64,000 bases of DNA from Planctomycetota bacterium (GCA_016930595.1 JAFGGJ010000022.1:17151-81150); one strand, 5' to 3'. Positions 9,679 through 19,027 are shown, numbered from the stretch's first letter. Numbers and translations: made by a program. Notes: generated by a model from the sequence alone, not told the origin.

Positions 9679-10766
9679 AGGAAGCTGTTGTCGGGATCTT
9701 CCTGTTCATAGCGCTGCTGCTGATGATAATGCTCACGTACTTTTCCGATGACGAGCACAAGCTGTTCAACAAGCCGCAGTTCAAGGGATACAAGGCCCGC
9801 TTTGAGACGGTGGTCGGCCTGAGGGAGGGCGACCCGGTGTACCTGTCGGGGCTCAAGGTGGGAAGGATAACCGGCACGTCGCTTGTGGACACCGAGAACG
9901 AGACGACGCTCGTGGAAGTATCGTTCGAAGTGGATACCAAGTACGTGGTGCGGACGGATACGAAGGCCCGGATACAGATGACGAGCCTGATGGGCGGCAA
10001 GATGCTTTCCCTTACTCCGGGGACGCCCGGCGCCCCCCCCATGAAGGAAGGGAACGTGATAGAGACGGCCGAAGCGGTGGACATCGACACGCTGATAGTC
10101 AGTGCGACACAGACGCTGGCGAACATCGGGGGCACCGTGGAAGAAGTCAGGCCCGCCCTGTCGAAAACGATAGGCAACCTGCAGCGGATAACCGACGGTG
10201 TCGAGCCGGACAGGGTCAGGAAGATAGTCGAAGACATACAGCAGACGGCGGCGAACTTCCGTGAGATATCCGAGAAAGTGAACAAGGGCGAGGGCACGGT
10301 GGCGCGCCTGATAAACGACCCCGACCTCGGCGCCGACGTGAAGAAAGCCGTGGGGGACCTTACGCGGACCGTCGAAGACATAAGGAAAATCATGGCGGAC
10401 GTGGAAGCTGGCAAGGGGACGGTAGGAGTGCTGTTGAAAGACCCCGAAACGGCTGAACGCGTGAAGGAGATCGCCAAGGACATCCGGGACATAACGAAGC
10501 GGCTGTCCGAAGGCCAGGGGACGCTGGGTCTCCTGATAAACGAGCCGGACGTGTACAAGGATCTCTCGTCTGCGGTAAAGAATATCAACGACGTGACCGG
10601 CAAGCTGGCTTCCACGGAGGGCACGCTGGGCGGCCTGATAAACGACCCCGAGGTCTATTTTGAGATAAAGCGCGTTCTGACGGAAGCCCGCGAGGCCGTT
10701 GAGGACGCCCGTGAGCAGGCGCCGCTGTCGGCGTTCGGCAGCCTGATATTCGGGGCCATACAATAG
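9675..10766 (+). CDS. mlaD: MlaD/MCE-domain substrate-binding protein
   Basis: Membrane-anchored MCE protein that binds lipid in the periplasm for the MlaEF transporter. Starting at ATG 9675 (ATGA overlap with the previous stop, GAGGAGG before it) gives 363 residues. There is one N-terminal transmembrane helix, then an MCE domain (FETVVGLREGDPVYLSGLK, and LMGGKMLSLTPGTPG). The C-terminal half is a long helical region with four repeats of the type GT-hydrophobic-x-x-L-I-N-D-P, common in MCE proteins of non-proteobacteria. It closes the Mla-type operon. Confidence 0.93.
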   Translation: MKEAVVGIFLFIALLLMIMLTYFSDDEHKLFNKPQFKGYKARFETVVGLREGDPVYLSGLKVGRITGTSLVDTENETTLVEVSFEVDTKYVVRTDTKARIQMTSLMGGKMLSLTPGTPGAPPMKEGNVIETAEAVDIDTLIVSATQTLANIGGTVEEVRPALSKTIGNLQRITDGVEPDRVRKIVEDIQQTAANFREISEKVNKGEGTVARLINDPDLGADVKKAVGDLTRTVEDIRKIMADVEAGKGTVGVLLKDPETAERVKEIAKDIRDITKRLSEGQGTLGLLINEPDVYKDLSSAVKNINDVTGKLASTEGTLGGLINDPEVYFEIKRVLTEAREAVEDAREQAPLSAFGSLIFGAIQ

Positions 10767-10803
10767 GGCCGGACGATTCCGCAGAAGACCCGGAAGGTAG
10801 AGC

Positions 10804-11871
10804 ATGCATCGTCTTGAGATCGCCCTGACAGGCTTCCCCGGGAGCGGCAAGACCACGCTGTGGAACGCGCTTACCGGGAGTTCCCGGCCGACCGGCGACT
10901 ACATGGGCCGGCCCCACGTTGAAAAGGGGGTGTTTCTCGTTCCGGACGGGAGGCTGGGCGAATTCGGGACGGCGATCAAGTCGAAGAAGACGGTGCCTTT
11001 CCATGCCGACGTGTACGACGTGACCGGCCTGATATCCATGGAAGGCGGCCGCGCTGCCGTGTCGGACGAACTCCTTTCGACGGTGAGGCACGCGGACCTG
11101 CTTGTGCTGGTGCTGAGGGCGTTCAGCTCCGGCGGCCATCCGGGCGGAGCCCCGAGGCCCGCCGACGAACTGGCGGCGCTTCTGGAGGAATTGCACTTCA
11201 GGGACATAAACCTTCTGGACAACCGCGTCAGCCGCATCGAGGAAACGGTGGCCAAGCCCGTGCCCAACCGGGACGAACTGAAAGCGGAGTCGGTGCTCTG
11301 CCGGCGCCTGCTGCAGGAACTGGAAAGCGGCGGACGGCCGCGGCCGGAATCCCTGACCGGAGCCGAACGCGGGATGCTGAAAGGCTACCGGCTGTTTTCG
11401 CTGATGCCGCTGCTGGTGTTTGTCAACACGGGTTCGGAGGCGGGTATCGGCGCACTCGACACGGGAGGACTGTCCGCGGTGGGATATCCCGCAGCCATGG
11501 AAAGCGAACTTGCCGGGTTCGGCGGCGAGGAGGAAGCGGCCATGCGCAGTGAACTGGGCCTGCAGGCAGACATGGCGCACGTTTTTGCGGAGGGAATGAA
11601 GGAAGCCCTGGACCTGGTGTACTTCTACACCGGGAGCGAGAAGGAAGCCAACGCATGGGCCCTCTACAACGGGGACAACGCTCTCGAGGCGGCCGGTACG
11701 ATCCACAGCGACATAGCGCAGGGATTCATAAGGGCGGAGGTCACACCGGTCGACGCGATAATCCGGCACGGGGGCTATTCCGGGGCAAAGAAAGCCAACG
11801 CCACCCGCGAAGAAGGCAGGGAATACGTGATGCTCGACGGGGACGTGATCACGGTCCGGTTCAGCAGGTAG
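10804..11871 (+). CDS. YchF-like GTPase (DUF933/TGS C-terminus)
   Basis: A 355-residue OBG-class P-loop NTPase paralogous to YchF. The N-terminal P-loop is GFPGSGKTTLWNALTG rather than the GLPNVGKSTLFNALT form of canonical YchF. DVTGL follows as a G3-like element, and the G4 position reads FVNTGSE where YchF has N-x-x-E. The C-terminus carries the DUF933/TGS-like block: GTIHSDIAQGFIRAEV, then GREYVMLDGDVITVRF. YchF proteins bind ATP or GTP and contact ribosomes. It lies 37 bases after mlaD and is probably at the end of that transcript, though a functional link is not established. Confidence 0.85.
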   Translation: MHRLEIALTGFPGSGKTTLWNALTGSSRPTGDYMGRPHVEKGVFLVPDGRLGEFGTAIKSKKTVPFHADVYDVTGLISMEGGRAAVSDELLSTVRHADLLVLVLRAFSSGGHPGGAPRPADELAALLEELHFRDINLLDNRVSRIEETVAKPVPNRDELKAESVLCRRLLQELESGGRPRPESLTGAERGMLKGYRLFSLMPLLVFVNTGSEAGIGALDTGGLSAVGYPAAMESELAGFGGEEEAAMRSELGLQADMAHVFAEGMKEALDLVYFYTGSEKEANAWALYNGDNALEAAGTIHSDIAQGFIRAEVTPVDAIIRHGGYSGAKKANATREEGREYVMLDGDVITVRFSR

Positions 11872-11893
11872 CGGAAGCCGCGTTGCGGGACGT

Positions 11894-12511
11894 TCAGAGA
11901 TTGCGGAGGGTTTTTTCCACCATGTCGGGTTCGTGGGACGGCTGCGTGTCGCCGATGTCCATTTCGGCGTGTCCCGCCTCATCAAGGACCTTGCCTGCGA
12001 CGAACACGGGCACGTCGGCGCGGAGAGCCACCGCCAGGCCGTCGGACGGGCGGGTGTCGACCGAGGCCTGCCTGCCGTCGGCGGTGGCGAGGTACAGGGT
12101 GCCGAGGAACACGTCGTCTTCGAATTTTTCTATTACCAGTTTTTCGACGTGCGCTCCGAGAGCGTGGGTGACCCGCGTGACGAGGTCGTGCGTCAGCGGC
12201 CGGGGCGTATACTGCCTGCGGGTTCCAAGGTCGATGGCCCGGGCTTCGCAGATGCCGATGCCCATTATGAGATAAGGCTTGGCATGGCCGCCTGCCTTGA
12301 GGATTACGACGGCTTCGTTGTCGTTGGAATAGAGCAGTTCTTCAATCCGTGCGGGGAAGAGTTCGCCGGCCGTGTCGCCGGTGCCGTGGCGAGTCGGCCG
12401 GGCGGCATGTCCTGCGTTCAGACGCCGCACCGCCCCGGTGTAACCGAGCAGCGCCAGCACCGAGCCGAGGAAGACGAAGCCTATGACAAACCTTGTAACG
12501 TGCGCATTCAT
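11894..12511 (-). CDS. Bifunctional nuclease family (DUF151) protein with N-terminal anchor
   Basis: About 205 residues from the ATG at 12511; an upstream in-frame ATG at 12532 has no visible ribosome binding site. The N-terminal hydrophobic helix (residues about 6-25) anchors the protein or exports it. The rest matches the DUF151/BFN domain: a PLTHDLVTRV block, then VEKLVIEKFEDDVFLGTLYL, and SVDTRPSDGLAVALR with VPVFVAGKVLDEAG. Family members are small bifunctional DNases/RNases or allosteric regulators. It is 39 bases downstream of the RDD gene on the same strand, so probably co-transcribed. Confidence 0.85.
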   Translation of the reverse strand: MNAHVTRFVIGFVFLGSVLALLGYTGAVRRLNAGHAARPTRHGTGDTAGELFPARIEELLYSNDNEAVVILKAGGHAKPYLIMGIGICEARAIDLGTRRQYTPRPLTHDLVTRVTHALGAHVEKLVIEKFEDDVFLGTLYLATADGRQASVDTRPSDGLAVALRADVPVFVAGKVLDEAGHAEMDIGDTQPSHEPDMVEKTLRNL

Positions 12512-12550
12512 GCCGATGCCCCCAGTTCCCATGCCGGCTGGGACCGTTCG

Positions 12551-14200
12551 TCAGTCCCCGGATTCATACAGGCTGTTCACGTCCACTACGATGGTCCTGG
12601 CGGCCAGATCTCCCAGCCGCTGCCACTTTTCCGTAAGCGCCACAAGCATTATGCCGACGGCCCCGTTGAACATGGCGTCTACAAGGAGGAGCAGGTTCCT
12701 GAGAAATCCATGTCCGATGCCGCAAGGCTCAAGTTTCAGGTTCACCACCTTTATGCCCAGCAGGTATTTCCCCGGCGTCCTGCCCGAAACGCCTTCCATG
12801 AGGCTGAAGACTATGAATACGACGAACATCCAGAAGACGCCCAGCATCATGAAGAGAGCCATGAGCATGAATTTCTTCGGGGCGAACTCGTCGGCGTTGA
12901 ACATGCCGTTCCAGATATAGATGCCGCCGACCAGAAGGGGGGCCGCCATTATCAGGTAATCCACCAGCTTGGCGAGGCCGCGCGGCCAGAGGCCCGCGTA
13001 CCTGACGCTTCTGTCGCCGCAGGCGTATTCCTGCAGGCGGTGTTTAGTCATCAGCGCTCCCAGGATATAGACGACGGCCAGCAGGATTGCAAAGGCGGAC
13101 AGGTTGGGAACGATGGTCACGTACTTGAAGGAGTCGCCGAACGGCATGAGCCCGCCCCGGCCGATGCGGGAAGCAGCGGTCTGGGAGCCGTTTTCAAAGA
13201 CGCGCACTTTTGCCGACCACGGCATCATCGACGTCAGGAGCAGGAATTGATCCTTTCCCGGAATGCCGCAGGCGCCGATCCGCTCGGCGAAGCCCAGAGG
13301 GTGCGTGAAATAACCTTCCCACGCGTCGTTTTCACGGACAAGCCCGACCACGGTGCTGCCGTTATTATCGCGCTGCAGGTACATGAAAACCAGCCTGCCG
13401 TTGACGTCGATGGCCGACCAGCCCTGCCCGGCAGGCCCGACCGGCAGCCAGGGTTTCTTTTCGGCGAGTTCCGCCAGTTCGGGCAGGCCGCTGCAGCTGT
13501 AGACCCGGCCTTCCATCTCGGCGAAAACATGGATGTCCGGGCCCGAATTCACGATCAACACGTCGTAGTACTGCCAGCCGTCCGCCCGGTCCGAGGACAG
13601 GTCGAGCCAAACGGCTTCCTGCCAGTCGCCGTCGATCAACTGTTTGACGACATGGCCTTCCTGCATCCGTTCCAGCACGGCGGGAGCGTTCTGATACATG
13701 AAAGGCCTGCCGATGTCGCCGAGGACGGCTGCATCCGTCCTGACCAGTTTGCCTTCACTGCAGTAGGCGACGCCGGAAGAGGATATGATCCAGAGACGTT
13801 CGCGGTCGGGCAGCAGCCAGGCGCCGGGCAGGTTGACGGACATGTCGTCATCAACGGGCGGTGCCGCTTCGCCCGGCACAATACTTTTGAGGTGTCCCGT
13901 GACGGGTATCGGACCGTCGTGGGGCATGCCTGGGCCGAACGCCATGTCCATGGTTTCTTCAATATACCAGAGCCTGTCGTTCCAGACGGCGGTCTTGTCG
14001 ATACCCAGGACGCTGAAATCGACAAAAGTGCCGCTGAACATCCCCGGCATGAAGACCAGCATCATCACGAACGGCACCACCATCTGTATGAAAACGTAGC
14101 CGCCGCCGACAAGCACCGTTATGAGAAGGAACCTGTCCTTGGCTTTCTTGGATGAATACCCTTTGAATTCATTCGGGGGATTCGCGTCGGTGTTCCCCAT
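12551..14200 (-). CDS. RDD-family membrane protein with large extracytoplasmic domain
   Basis: A 549-residue protein if it starts at ATG 14200, which has GGGAGATGG directly upstream; the in-frame start at 14230 is less likely. The N-terminus has a transmembrane helix, then about 300 residues of soluble, partly beta-rich sequence, a second helix near residue 375, and a C-terminal RDD domain (about residues 395-545). The RDD motifs are LAKLVDYLIM with the Arg-Asp pair, GRTPGKYLLGIKVV, and a final RLGDLAARTIVVD. RDD proteins are membrane proteins of largely unknown role. The large insert is not part of the usual RDD family. Confidence 0.82.
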   Translation of the reverse strand: MGNTDANPPNEFKGYSSKKAKDRFLLITVLVGGGYVFIQMVVPFVMMLVFMPGMFSGTFVDFSVLGIDKTAVWNDRLWYIEETMDMAFGPGMPHDGPIPVTGHLKSIVPGEAAPPVDDDMSVNLPGAWLLPDRERLWIISSSGVAYCSEGKLVRTDAAVLGDIGRPFMYQNAPAVLERMQEGHVVKQLIDGDWQEAVWLDLSSDRADGWQYYDVLIVNSGPDIHVFAEMEGRVYSCSGLPELAELAEKKPWLPVGPAGQGWSAIDVNGRLVFMYLQRDNNGSTVVGLVRENDAWEGYFTHPLGFAERIGACGIPGKDQFLLLTSMMPWSAKVRVFENGSQTAASRIGRGGLMPFGDSFKYVTIVPNLSAFAILLAVVYILGALMTKHRLQEYACGDRSVRYAGLWPRGLAKLVDYLIMAAPLLVGGIYIWNGMFNADEFAPKKFMLMALFMMLGVFWMFVVFIVFSLMEGVSGRTPGKYLLGIKVVNLKLEPCGIGHGFLRNLLLLVDAMFNGAVGIMLVALTEKWQRLGDLAARTIVVDVNSLYESGD

Positions 14201-14306
14201 TCCATCTCCCTTCGTGCGTGGCTGAAACATACGGCACTGCCGCGCCTCGCTTCATGCGTTCCACCTGTTATCATACAACGCGGCGCAGCGGTGGACATGG
14301 GGAAAA

Positions 14307-16550
14307 ATGCCTGAAAAGAACAAAGACCTGTTGCTGCTTGCGGCGGCGGCGGGGGCGAGTTCCATGCTCCAGGTGTTGTTTCTCCGCGGCCTGATGGCCG
14401 TGGGAGGCGGGAACGAGCTTTTTCTGGGAGTTCTTCTTGCGGCGCTCCTGGCGTGGCTGGCCGCGGGGTCGGCGATTTTCAAGCGGTTCAACAGGCCGTC
14501 CAGCCCGGTCCCGTTGCAGGTTGCCTATGCCGCGGCGTGCCTGCTTGAGCTCGCGGCGCTCAGGTATATAGGCGTCCCGTTGCGACTGGGGGTGTCGGTT
14601 TTCGGAACGGCGCTGGTGCCCGGCGAGACGATCCCGCTTGTCCCGGCGATGACGACAGCCCTGCTGATAGGAGCACCTTCCGGCGTGATACTGGGGATGC
14701 TTTTCCCGCTGGTGGTATCGCGTTCGGCTGAAAGGCAGGGCGCCGTCGGCACGGCATACGCCTGGGATGCGGCGGGGCACGTCGGCGGTTTTCTTTTCAT
14801 AACCGCCGGGCTCGTGCTGGGCATGAAGGATACGTTCTTCATGATACTGGTGCCGGTGGTTATCCTGGCGGCGCTCCCTTCACGCCGGTGGCTGAAGGCT
14901 GTGGCTATCTGCGGAGGGGCGGCGGCGGCCCTGTTGCTCGCCGGTCCGTTGGAAAGGCTGACGGGCGACCGTGGCGGCCTGCTGCCGGGGCGGCCGTTCG
15001 AGACAAGGAATTCGCCTGCAAGGGAAATCGCCTTGATAGGCACGCCGAGCGAGTATTCAGTCTATTCCGGGGGCGGTCGGGTGACGTGCTGGCCGCCTTC
15101 CGGCATTTATCCGCACATCCGGCTGGGCGTCATGGCGGCGGGAGCAGGTCCCGGCCTGATGCTGACCGAAGACTTCGGTGCGCTGAAAGCGGCCCTGTCG
15201 CCTGCTTCGGTACTGCCGGCTGAAGCCGAAGCGGGGGCCACGCTCCCGAGGTATTCAGGCGGTCCGTCTTCATGGACCGCGGCGTCTCCCGACATGGCGC
15301 TCCGCCGGTTGCTTGAGGACGCCGTATTCAGGGCGGTTCCCGGGCATGAGAGGCATCTGTACCCCGTGACGGCCAGCGTATCCGGCGACCCGTTTCGGAC
15401 AGTGCGCAGAATCCGCCCATCCAGTCTTTCCTTTGTGTACGCGGACCTGCCCGACGTGCTCAGCATAGCGGCCAACCGGTACTACACGGCGGAATTCCAG
15501 GAAACGCTTTCCGCCAGGTTGGCCGGCGACGGTATTGCCGTAGAGTTCTTCCCGGTGGTTTCCGGGGGGCTTGCCGGGGTTTCGAAGTCCCTTGTGTGCA
15601 AGGTGCATTCCACGTTGACGGCGGCGTTCGGCGAACACGTCGCTTTCCATGCGGATGACGGCGTCATATATTTCCTGTCAAACGGTCCCGGCCTTAGGGC
15701 ACGCCTCGATACGGCCGCGGCGAAGGCGCTTGTATCCGATTTCGACGATCTGAAGGCCGCCGGAGTGTGGGCGGGCCTCGAACGCCACGACGAGACGCGG
15801 TTTTTCCTGGAAGCTCTTCCACGCAGTCACGTTGAATCCATCCACCATCCGGCTGCGTTCATCGAACGGCTTCGCGTCGAAGAAGCCTTCCATTCATCCC
15901 GCCCTGCCGCTTCGACAGGGGAGGATTCCCGGCTGCCGTGGGTTCTAGCCGGCGTGCCGCTGCTTGCCGCCGTTGCCGCAGCCGCGGCGGGACTGGTGTT
16001 CGGCAGGCCGGCGCTGTTCGTATCGGCCGATGCCGCCGCCACGGGTCTAACGGGAATGGGGGTGGAAGTGGTAGTGCTGTTCGCCTACCAGGCAAGCCGC
16101 GGCATGATGTACGTCTTCACGGCGTTGGTCATTGCGGCGTTCATGTGCGGTTTTCATGCGGGTTCACGACATGCCGTTTCGGTGGAACGTTCGTCCAGGC
16201 GAACGGGATTTGCCCCATGGTATCCGGCTGCAGCGGCTGCTGCCGCCCTGGTTTACGTGTACGCTCTGCCCGGAATAGCGTGGCTGAACGAAGCGCTTGT
16301 TGCAGCGGGTATGCTCCTGGCCGGCTGGGCCTGCGGCATGAACCTGTCGCTGCTGCCGGCGCGCGACCCTTCTCCGACCGGCGCCGCCGCCGCCCGTATC
16401 GCCGCGGCCGACAGCATGGGCGGGGCGGCGGGAGCGCTTCTAACGGCGCTTGTTCTTGTTCCGCTGCTGGGGCTGCCTGGAGCGCTCATATATATTGTCG
16501 CGCTGAAAATGCTGACGGCCGTGCCGCTCAGCTTTCGGCCGCGTCAGTAA
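14307..16550 (+). CDS. Polytopic membrane protein related to spermidine-synthase-like fusions
   Basis: A 747-residue protein with hydrophobic helices at both ends (about residues 5-230 and 540-745) around a soluble region of 300 residues. The arrangement and the opening helices (GASSMLQVLFLRGLMAVGG) match the bacterial fused MFS/spermidine-synthase-like family. The soluble region sits where the aminopropyltransferase fold would be, yet the glycine-rich SAM-binding motif is not evident; the equivalent segment reads IRLGVMAAGAGPGLMLTED. An active polyamine synthase is therefore doubtful. Its 3' end overlaps the convergent neighbour by 7 bases. Confidence 0.7.
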   Translation: MPEKNKDLLLLAAAAGASSMLQVLFLRGLMAVGGGNELFLGVLLAALLAWLAAGSAIFKRFNRPSSPVPLQVAYAAACLLELAALRYIGVPLRLGVSVFGTALVPGETIPLVPAMTTALLIGAPSGVILGMLFPLVVSRSAERQGAVGTAYAWDAAGHVGGFLFITAGLVLGMKDTFFMILVPVVILAALPSRRWLKAVAICGGAAAALLLAGPLERLTGDRGGLLPGRPFETRNSPAREIALIGTPSEYSVYSGGGRVTCWPPSGIYPHIRLGVMAAGAGPGLMLTEDFGALKAALSPASVLPAEAEAGATLPRYSGGPSSWTAASPDMALRRLLEDAVFRAVPGHERHLYPVTASVSGDPFRTVRRIRPSSLSFVYADLPDVLSIAANRYYTAEFQETLSARLAGDGIAVEFFPVVSGGLAGVSKSLVCKVHSTLTAAFGEHVAFHADDGVIYFLSNGPGLRARLDTAAAKALVSDFDDLKAAGVWAGLERHDETRFFLEALPRSHVESIHHPAAFIERLRVEEAFHSSRPAASTGEDSRLPWVLAGVPLLAAVAAAAAGLVFGRPALFVSADAAATGLTGMGVEVVVLFAYQASRGMMYVFTALVIAAFMCGFHAGSRHAVSVERSSRRTGFAPWYPAAAAAAALVYVYALPGIAWLNEALVAAGMLLAGWACGMNLSLLPARDPSPTGAAAARIAAADSMGGAAGALLTALVLVPLLGLPGALIYIVALKMLTAVPLSFRPRQ

Positions 16551-17479
16551 GCGGTTGCCGCCAGGTCCCTGAAATACGTCCATTCGACGGTGCGCCCGAA
16601 CGTGCCGTTTATCCGGCGGAAGGCTTCTTCGAGCCCGTGGAGGCCGGCGCGGCGGTTTTCCGAGTACAGGGACTGCCAGTGAGTGACCATGACGAGGGGC
16701 ATACCCATGTCGTGGAGTTCTTTCAGGCGGCCCGATTTGCCGTTTTCCGTGAGCCATTCGTCCACAGAGCGCATGGCGATGGTTTCGGCGGAACGGCGGG
16801 TCTTCTGATCCTGGGTCTTCCAGAAAGGATCGCCTGTATGGCCTGGTACGGTCGCGACCTTGATGCCGGTCTTTTCATCCTGCCATGCGATCCACGGCCA
16901 GCGAGCTTTCCGGCCGTGCAGAATGTGCAGGAAGTACCACGCGCGCTTTTTCCTGTAGACCCGGTTGAAGGCCCGCCCGATGGCTTCGGCGTATTTTTCT
17001 TCGACCGGGCGGCCGGTCGCCCATGGAGACGTTACTCCCCCGGCGGGTATGCCGGCGCTGTTCATGATGCGGAACCCGTAAGCGATGTAGTCGGTGAGTT
17101 CTTCCACGGTGGCGCGCCGGACGTATTCGTCTTCGTTGACGTGCATGAGCCGGTCGGATTTGATGTCGTAAGCGGCCTGGTGGGTGAGCAGCTCGATGGT
17201 GACGTCAAAGAGCGGAGAGATCTTTTCCCGGACGGTCCGGACGAACCCCTTGCGGAGTTTTTCCGGCACGTAGCTCAGTTTTTCATCGATGCGCCCGGTG
17301 CCGGAGGGCATCGGCATAACGCTGAATTTGCCCCGGACGCCGTGTTTCCGGCAGACCTCGGCGAACTGGGCGGTGAAGTCGTTGGGGATGAGCATTTCGT
17401 GTTCGTGCATCGGATCCAGCCAGTACGGCGGATTGATGCAGGAACCGTCATCGATTATGAGCGAAACGGGCAACGGCAT
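16544..17479 (-). CDS. Polysaccharide-deacetylase-like (NodB-fold) protein
   Basis: A 311-residue cytoplasmic protein. It opens with PVSLIIDDGSCINP, the position and shape of the first NodB-fold strand with its metal-binding Asp, and continues with HGVRGKFSVMPMP, as in deacetylase/GH57-like barrels. VMVTHWQSLYSENRR near residue 255 provides a later His. No signal peptide is seen. Proteins of this type occur in sugar-degradation loci of PVC bacteria, but the substrate is unknown. The start at 17479 has GGAGGCCCTG upstream on the minus strand. Confidence 0.6.
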   Translation of the reverse strand: MPLPVSLIIDDGSCINPPYWLDPMHEHEMLIPNDFTAQFAEVCRKHGVRGKFSVMPMPSGTGRIDEKLSYVPEKLRKGFVRTVREKISPLFDVTIELLTHQAAYDIKSDRLMHVNEDEYVRRATVEELTDYIAYGFRIMNSAGIPAGGVTSPWATGRPVEEKYAEAIGRAFNRVYRKKRAWYFLHILHGRKARWPWIAWQDEKTGIKVATVPGHTGDPFWKTQDQKTRRSAETIAMRSVDEWLTENGKSGRLKELHDMGMPLVMVTHWQSLYSENRRAGLHGLEEAFRRINGTFGRTVEWTYFRDLAATAY

Positions 17480-17507
17480 ATCAGGGCCTCCTGTACGGGG
17501 CGAATTT

Positions 17508-17894
17508 CTATTCTACACGCCGGGGAGTATCCGTCGTTACGCGTATTTCATCTACGGGGCACCAGTTCTGCAGGCCCTTGACGACTTCCGGATTGGTGCA
17601 GAGGGACATGCTCATGATCCTGTTGTCGCCGTGGAGGTCATATGCAATGCTGAGCGGACGGTTGCCGGGCAGTTCGACGCCCAGGAGTTCCTGGCCTTCC
17701 GGCGGCATCATGTCAAAGCCGGATTCCGTGGCGCCGTTCGCCGCCAGGATTCGCCTCGCGTTTTCAAGAGGCATGCCGATCCTGATGGTATCCGCGGCTT
17801 TTGCCTCAGTGTCGGCCGGGGCCTGCTGCTGCGGCGGTTTGCTGCATCCACAAACAAGCACCGCGACAAGTGCCATAACCAAGGTCTGTTTCAT
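17508..17894 (-). CDS. Small lipoprotein, function unknown
   Basis: 128 residues with a clear lipoprotein signal peptide (LVMALVAVLVCGCSKPP; lipobox Cys about residue 17). The mature domain starts IRIGMPLENARRILAANGA, an element resembling the first helix of BLIP/OmlA-like small periplasmic domains (hydrophobic-G-x-x-x-x-A). It is divergent from the SDR gene and upstream of the deacetylase-like gene by 28 bases, so the two may share a transcript. No specific function is recognised. Confidence 0.75.
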   Translation of the reverse strand: MKQTLVMALVAVLVCGCSKPPQQQAPADTEAKAADTIRIGMPLENARRILAANGATESGFDMMPPEGQELLGVELPGNRPLSIAYDLHGDNRIMSMSLCTNPEVVKGLQNWCPVDEIRVTTDTPRRVE

Positions 17895-17999
17895 GCCGTT
17901 CCCTCCGTGCTCCGAACCCGCACGTTCCCAGTATGCCCGTTATGCCGCCCGGCGCAACCGTCTGACCGGGATGCTGTGCGGACGGTATGCGTGAACGCC

Positions 18000-18028
18000 T
18001 TGTCCCGGGCGGACGGAGGCGCTATAAT
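18000..18028 (+). promoter_or_regulatory. Sigma70-type promoter for SDR oxidoreductase
   Basis: TTGTCC (18000-18005), 17-base spacer, perfect TATAAT (18023-18028). The expected transcript begins about 65 bases before the ATG at 18099. Confidence 0.65.
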
Positions 18029-18098
18029 CGGCCCCGTTGCGGATACGGCGAAGAGATTTGCTCTGCCGAAAACAGCGTGAAAGACGGAAGGAGTTGCC

Positions 18099-18935
18099 AT
18101 GTGCCTGGACGGCATTCTGAACGACCTGTTTGAGATAGACGGCGAAGTAGCTGCGGTGACCGGCGGCGGCGGGGTGCTTTGCGGCGCCATGGCCCGCGGT
18201 CTCGGGGCTGCCGGGATCAAGGTCGCGGTGCTCGACATTGCGGAAGACGCTGCGCAGAAGGTCGCCGATGAAATCAATGAGCACGGAGGTACGGCCAGGG
18301 CTTACAAGATGAACGTGCTCGACAAGGACGATATAACCAGAGTCGCCGCGCAGATCGAAAAGGATCTCGGTCCCGTCGACATACTCGTGAACGGGGCGGG
18401 CGGCAACAGCGCCAAGGCCACCACGGGCCCCGACAAGGAGTTTTTTGACCTGCCCAAGGACGGGTTCGAATGGGTGTTCGCGCTGAATTTCATGGGCACG
18501 GTCCTCCCGACGCAGGTGTTTGCCAGGGGCATGGCCGAACGGAAGAAGGGCCTGGTGGTGAACATATCGTCGATGAACGCCATCCGGCCGCTGACCAAGA
18601 TACCGGCGTATTCGGCCGCCAAGGCGGCGATCTCGAACTTTACGCAATGGCTGGCCGTGCATATCAACCAGAACTATTCCAGGGACATACGGGTGAATGC
18701 CATCGCCCCGGGGTTTTTCGTGACCGCCCAGAACAAGTTCCTGCTCATAGACGAGAAGACCGGCGAACTCACGCCCCGCGGCAAGACCATCATCGACCAC
18801 ACTCCGATGGGGAAGTTCGGCGAACCGGAAGACCTCCTCAGCACGTTGATATGGATGCTGGCCCGCGGCTCGCGCCTGATCAACGGGACGGTGATACCGG
18901 TGGACGGAGGTTTCAGCGCGTTCAGCGGGGTCTGA
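18099..18935 (+). CDS. SDR-family oxidoreductase, probable D-mannonate oxidoreductase type
   Basis: A 278-residue short-chain dehydrogenase using NAD(P)H in the cytoplasm. The cofactor motif is TGGGGVLCGAMARGLG near residue 20, NGAGGN is the NAG equivalent near residue 90, and the catalytic Ser/Tyr/Lys are in ISSMNAIRPLTKIPAYSAAK. The C-terminal IRVNAIAPGFF and LINGTVIPVDGGF are standard. A long loop after NGAGG and the QNKFLL segment resemble the Bacillus UxuB/YjmF D-mannonate oxidoreductase group, suggesting uronate metabolism. The family is certain, the substrate is not. AAGGAG precedes the ATG. Confidence 0.88.
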   Translation: MCLDGILNDLFEIDGEVAAVTGGGGVLCGAMARGLGAAGIKVAVLDIAEDAAQKVADEINEHGGTARAYKMNVLDKDDITRVAAQIEKDLGPVDILVNGAGGNSAKATTGPDKEFFDLPKDGFEWVFALNFMGTVLPTQVFARGMAERKKGLVVNISSMNAIRPLTKIPAYSAAKAAISNFTQWLAVHINQNYSRDIRVNAIAPGFFVTAQNKFLLIDEKTGELTPRGKTIIDHTPMGKFGEPEDLLSTLIWMLARGSRLINGTVIPVDGGFSAFSGV

Positions 18936-19027
18936 TGCGCGCTCTGCCGCTCCTGTTCCGGGTGGTGCTGATACGGGCGTCCTCGGCGCCGGCCGGGGGG
19001 GAAATGCCGTCCCGGCGTATTGAATTC

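Noticed and set aside
11933..14155. 740-residue forward ORF opposite the DUF151 and RDD genes
   Set aside because: Antisense shadow of two well-supported genes; its protein has no domain and its start has no ribosome binding site.
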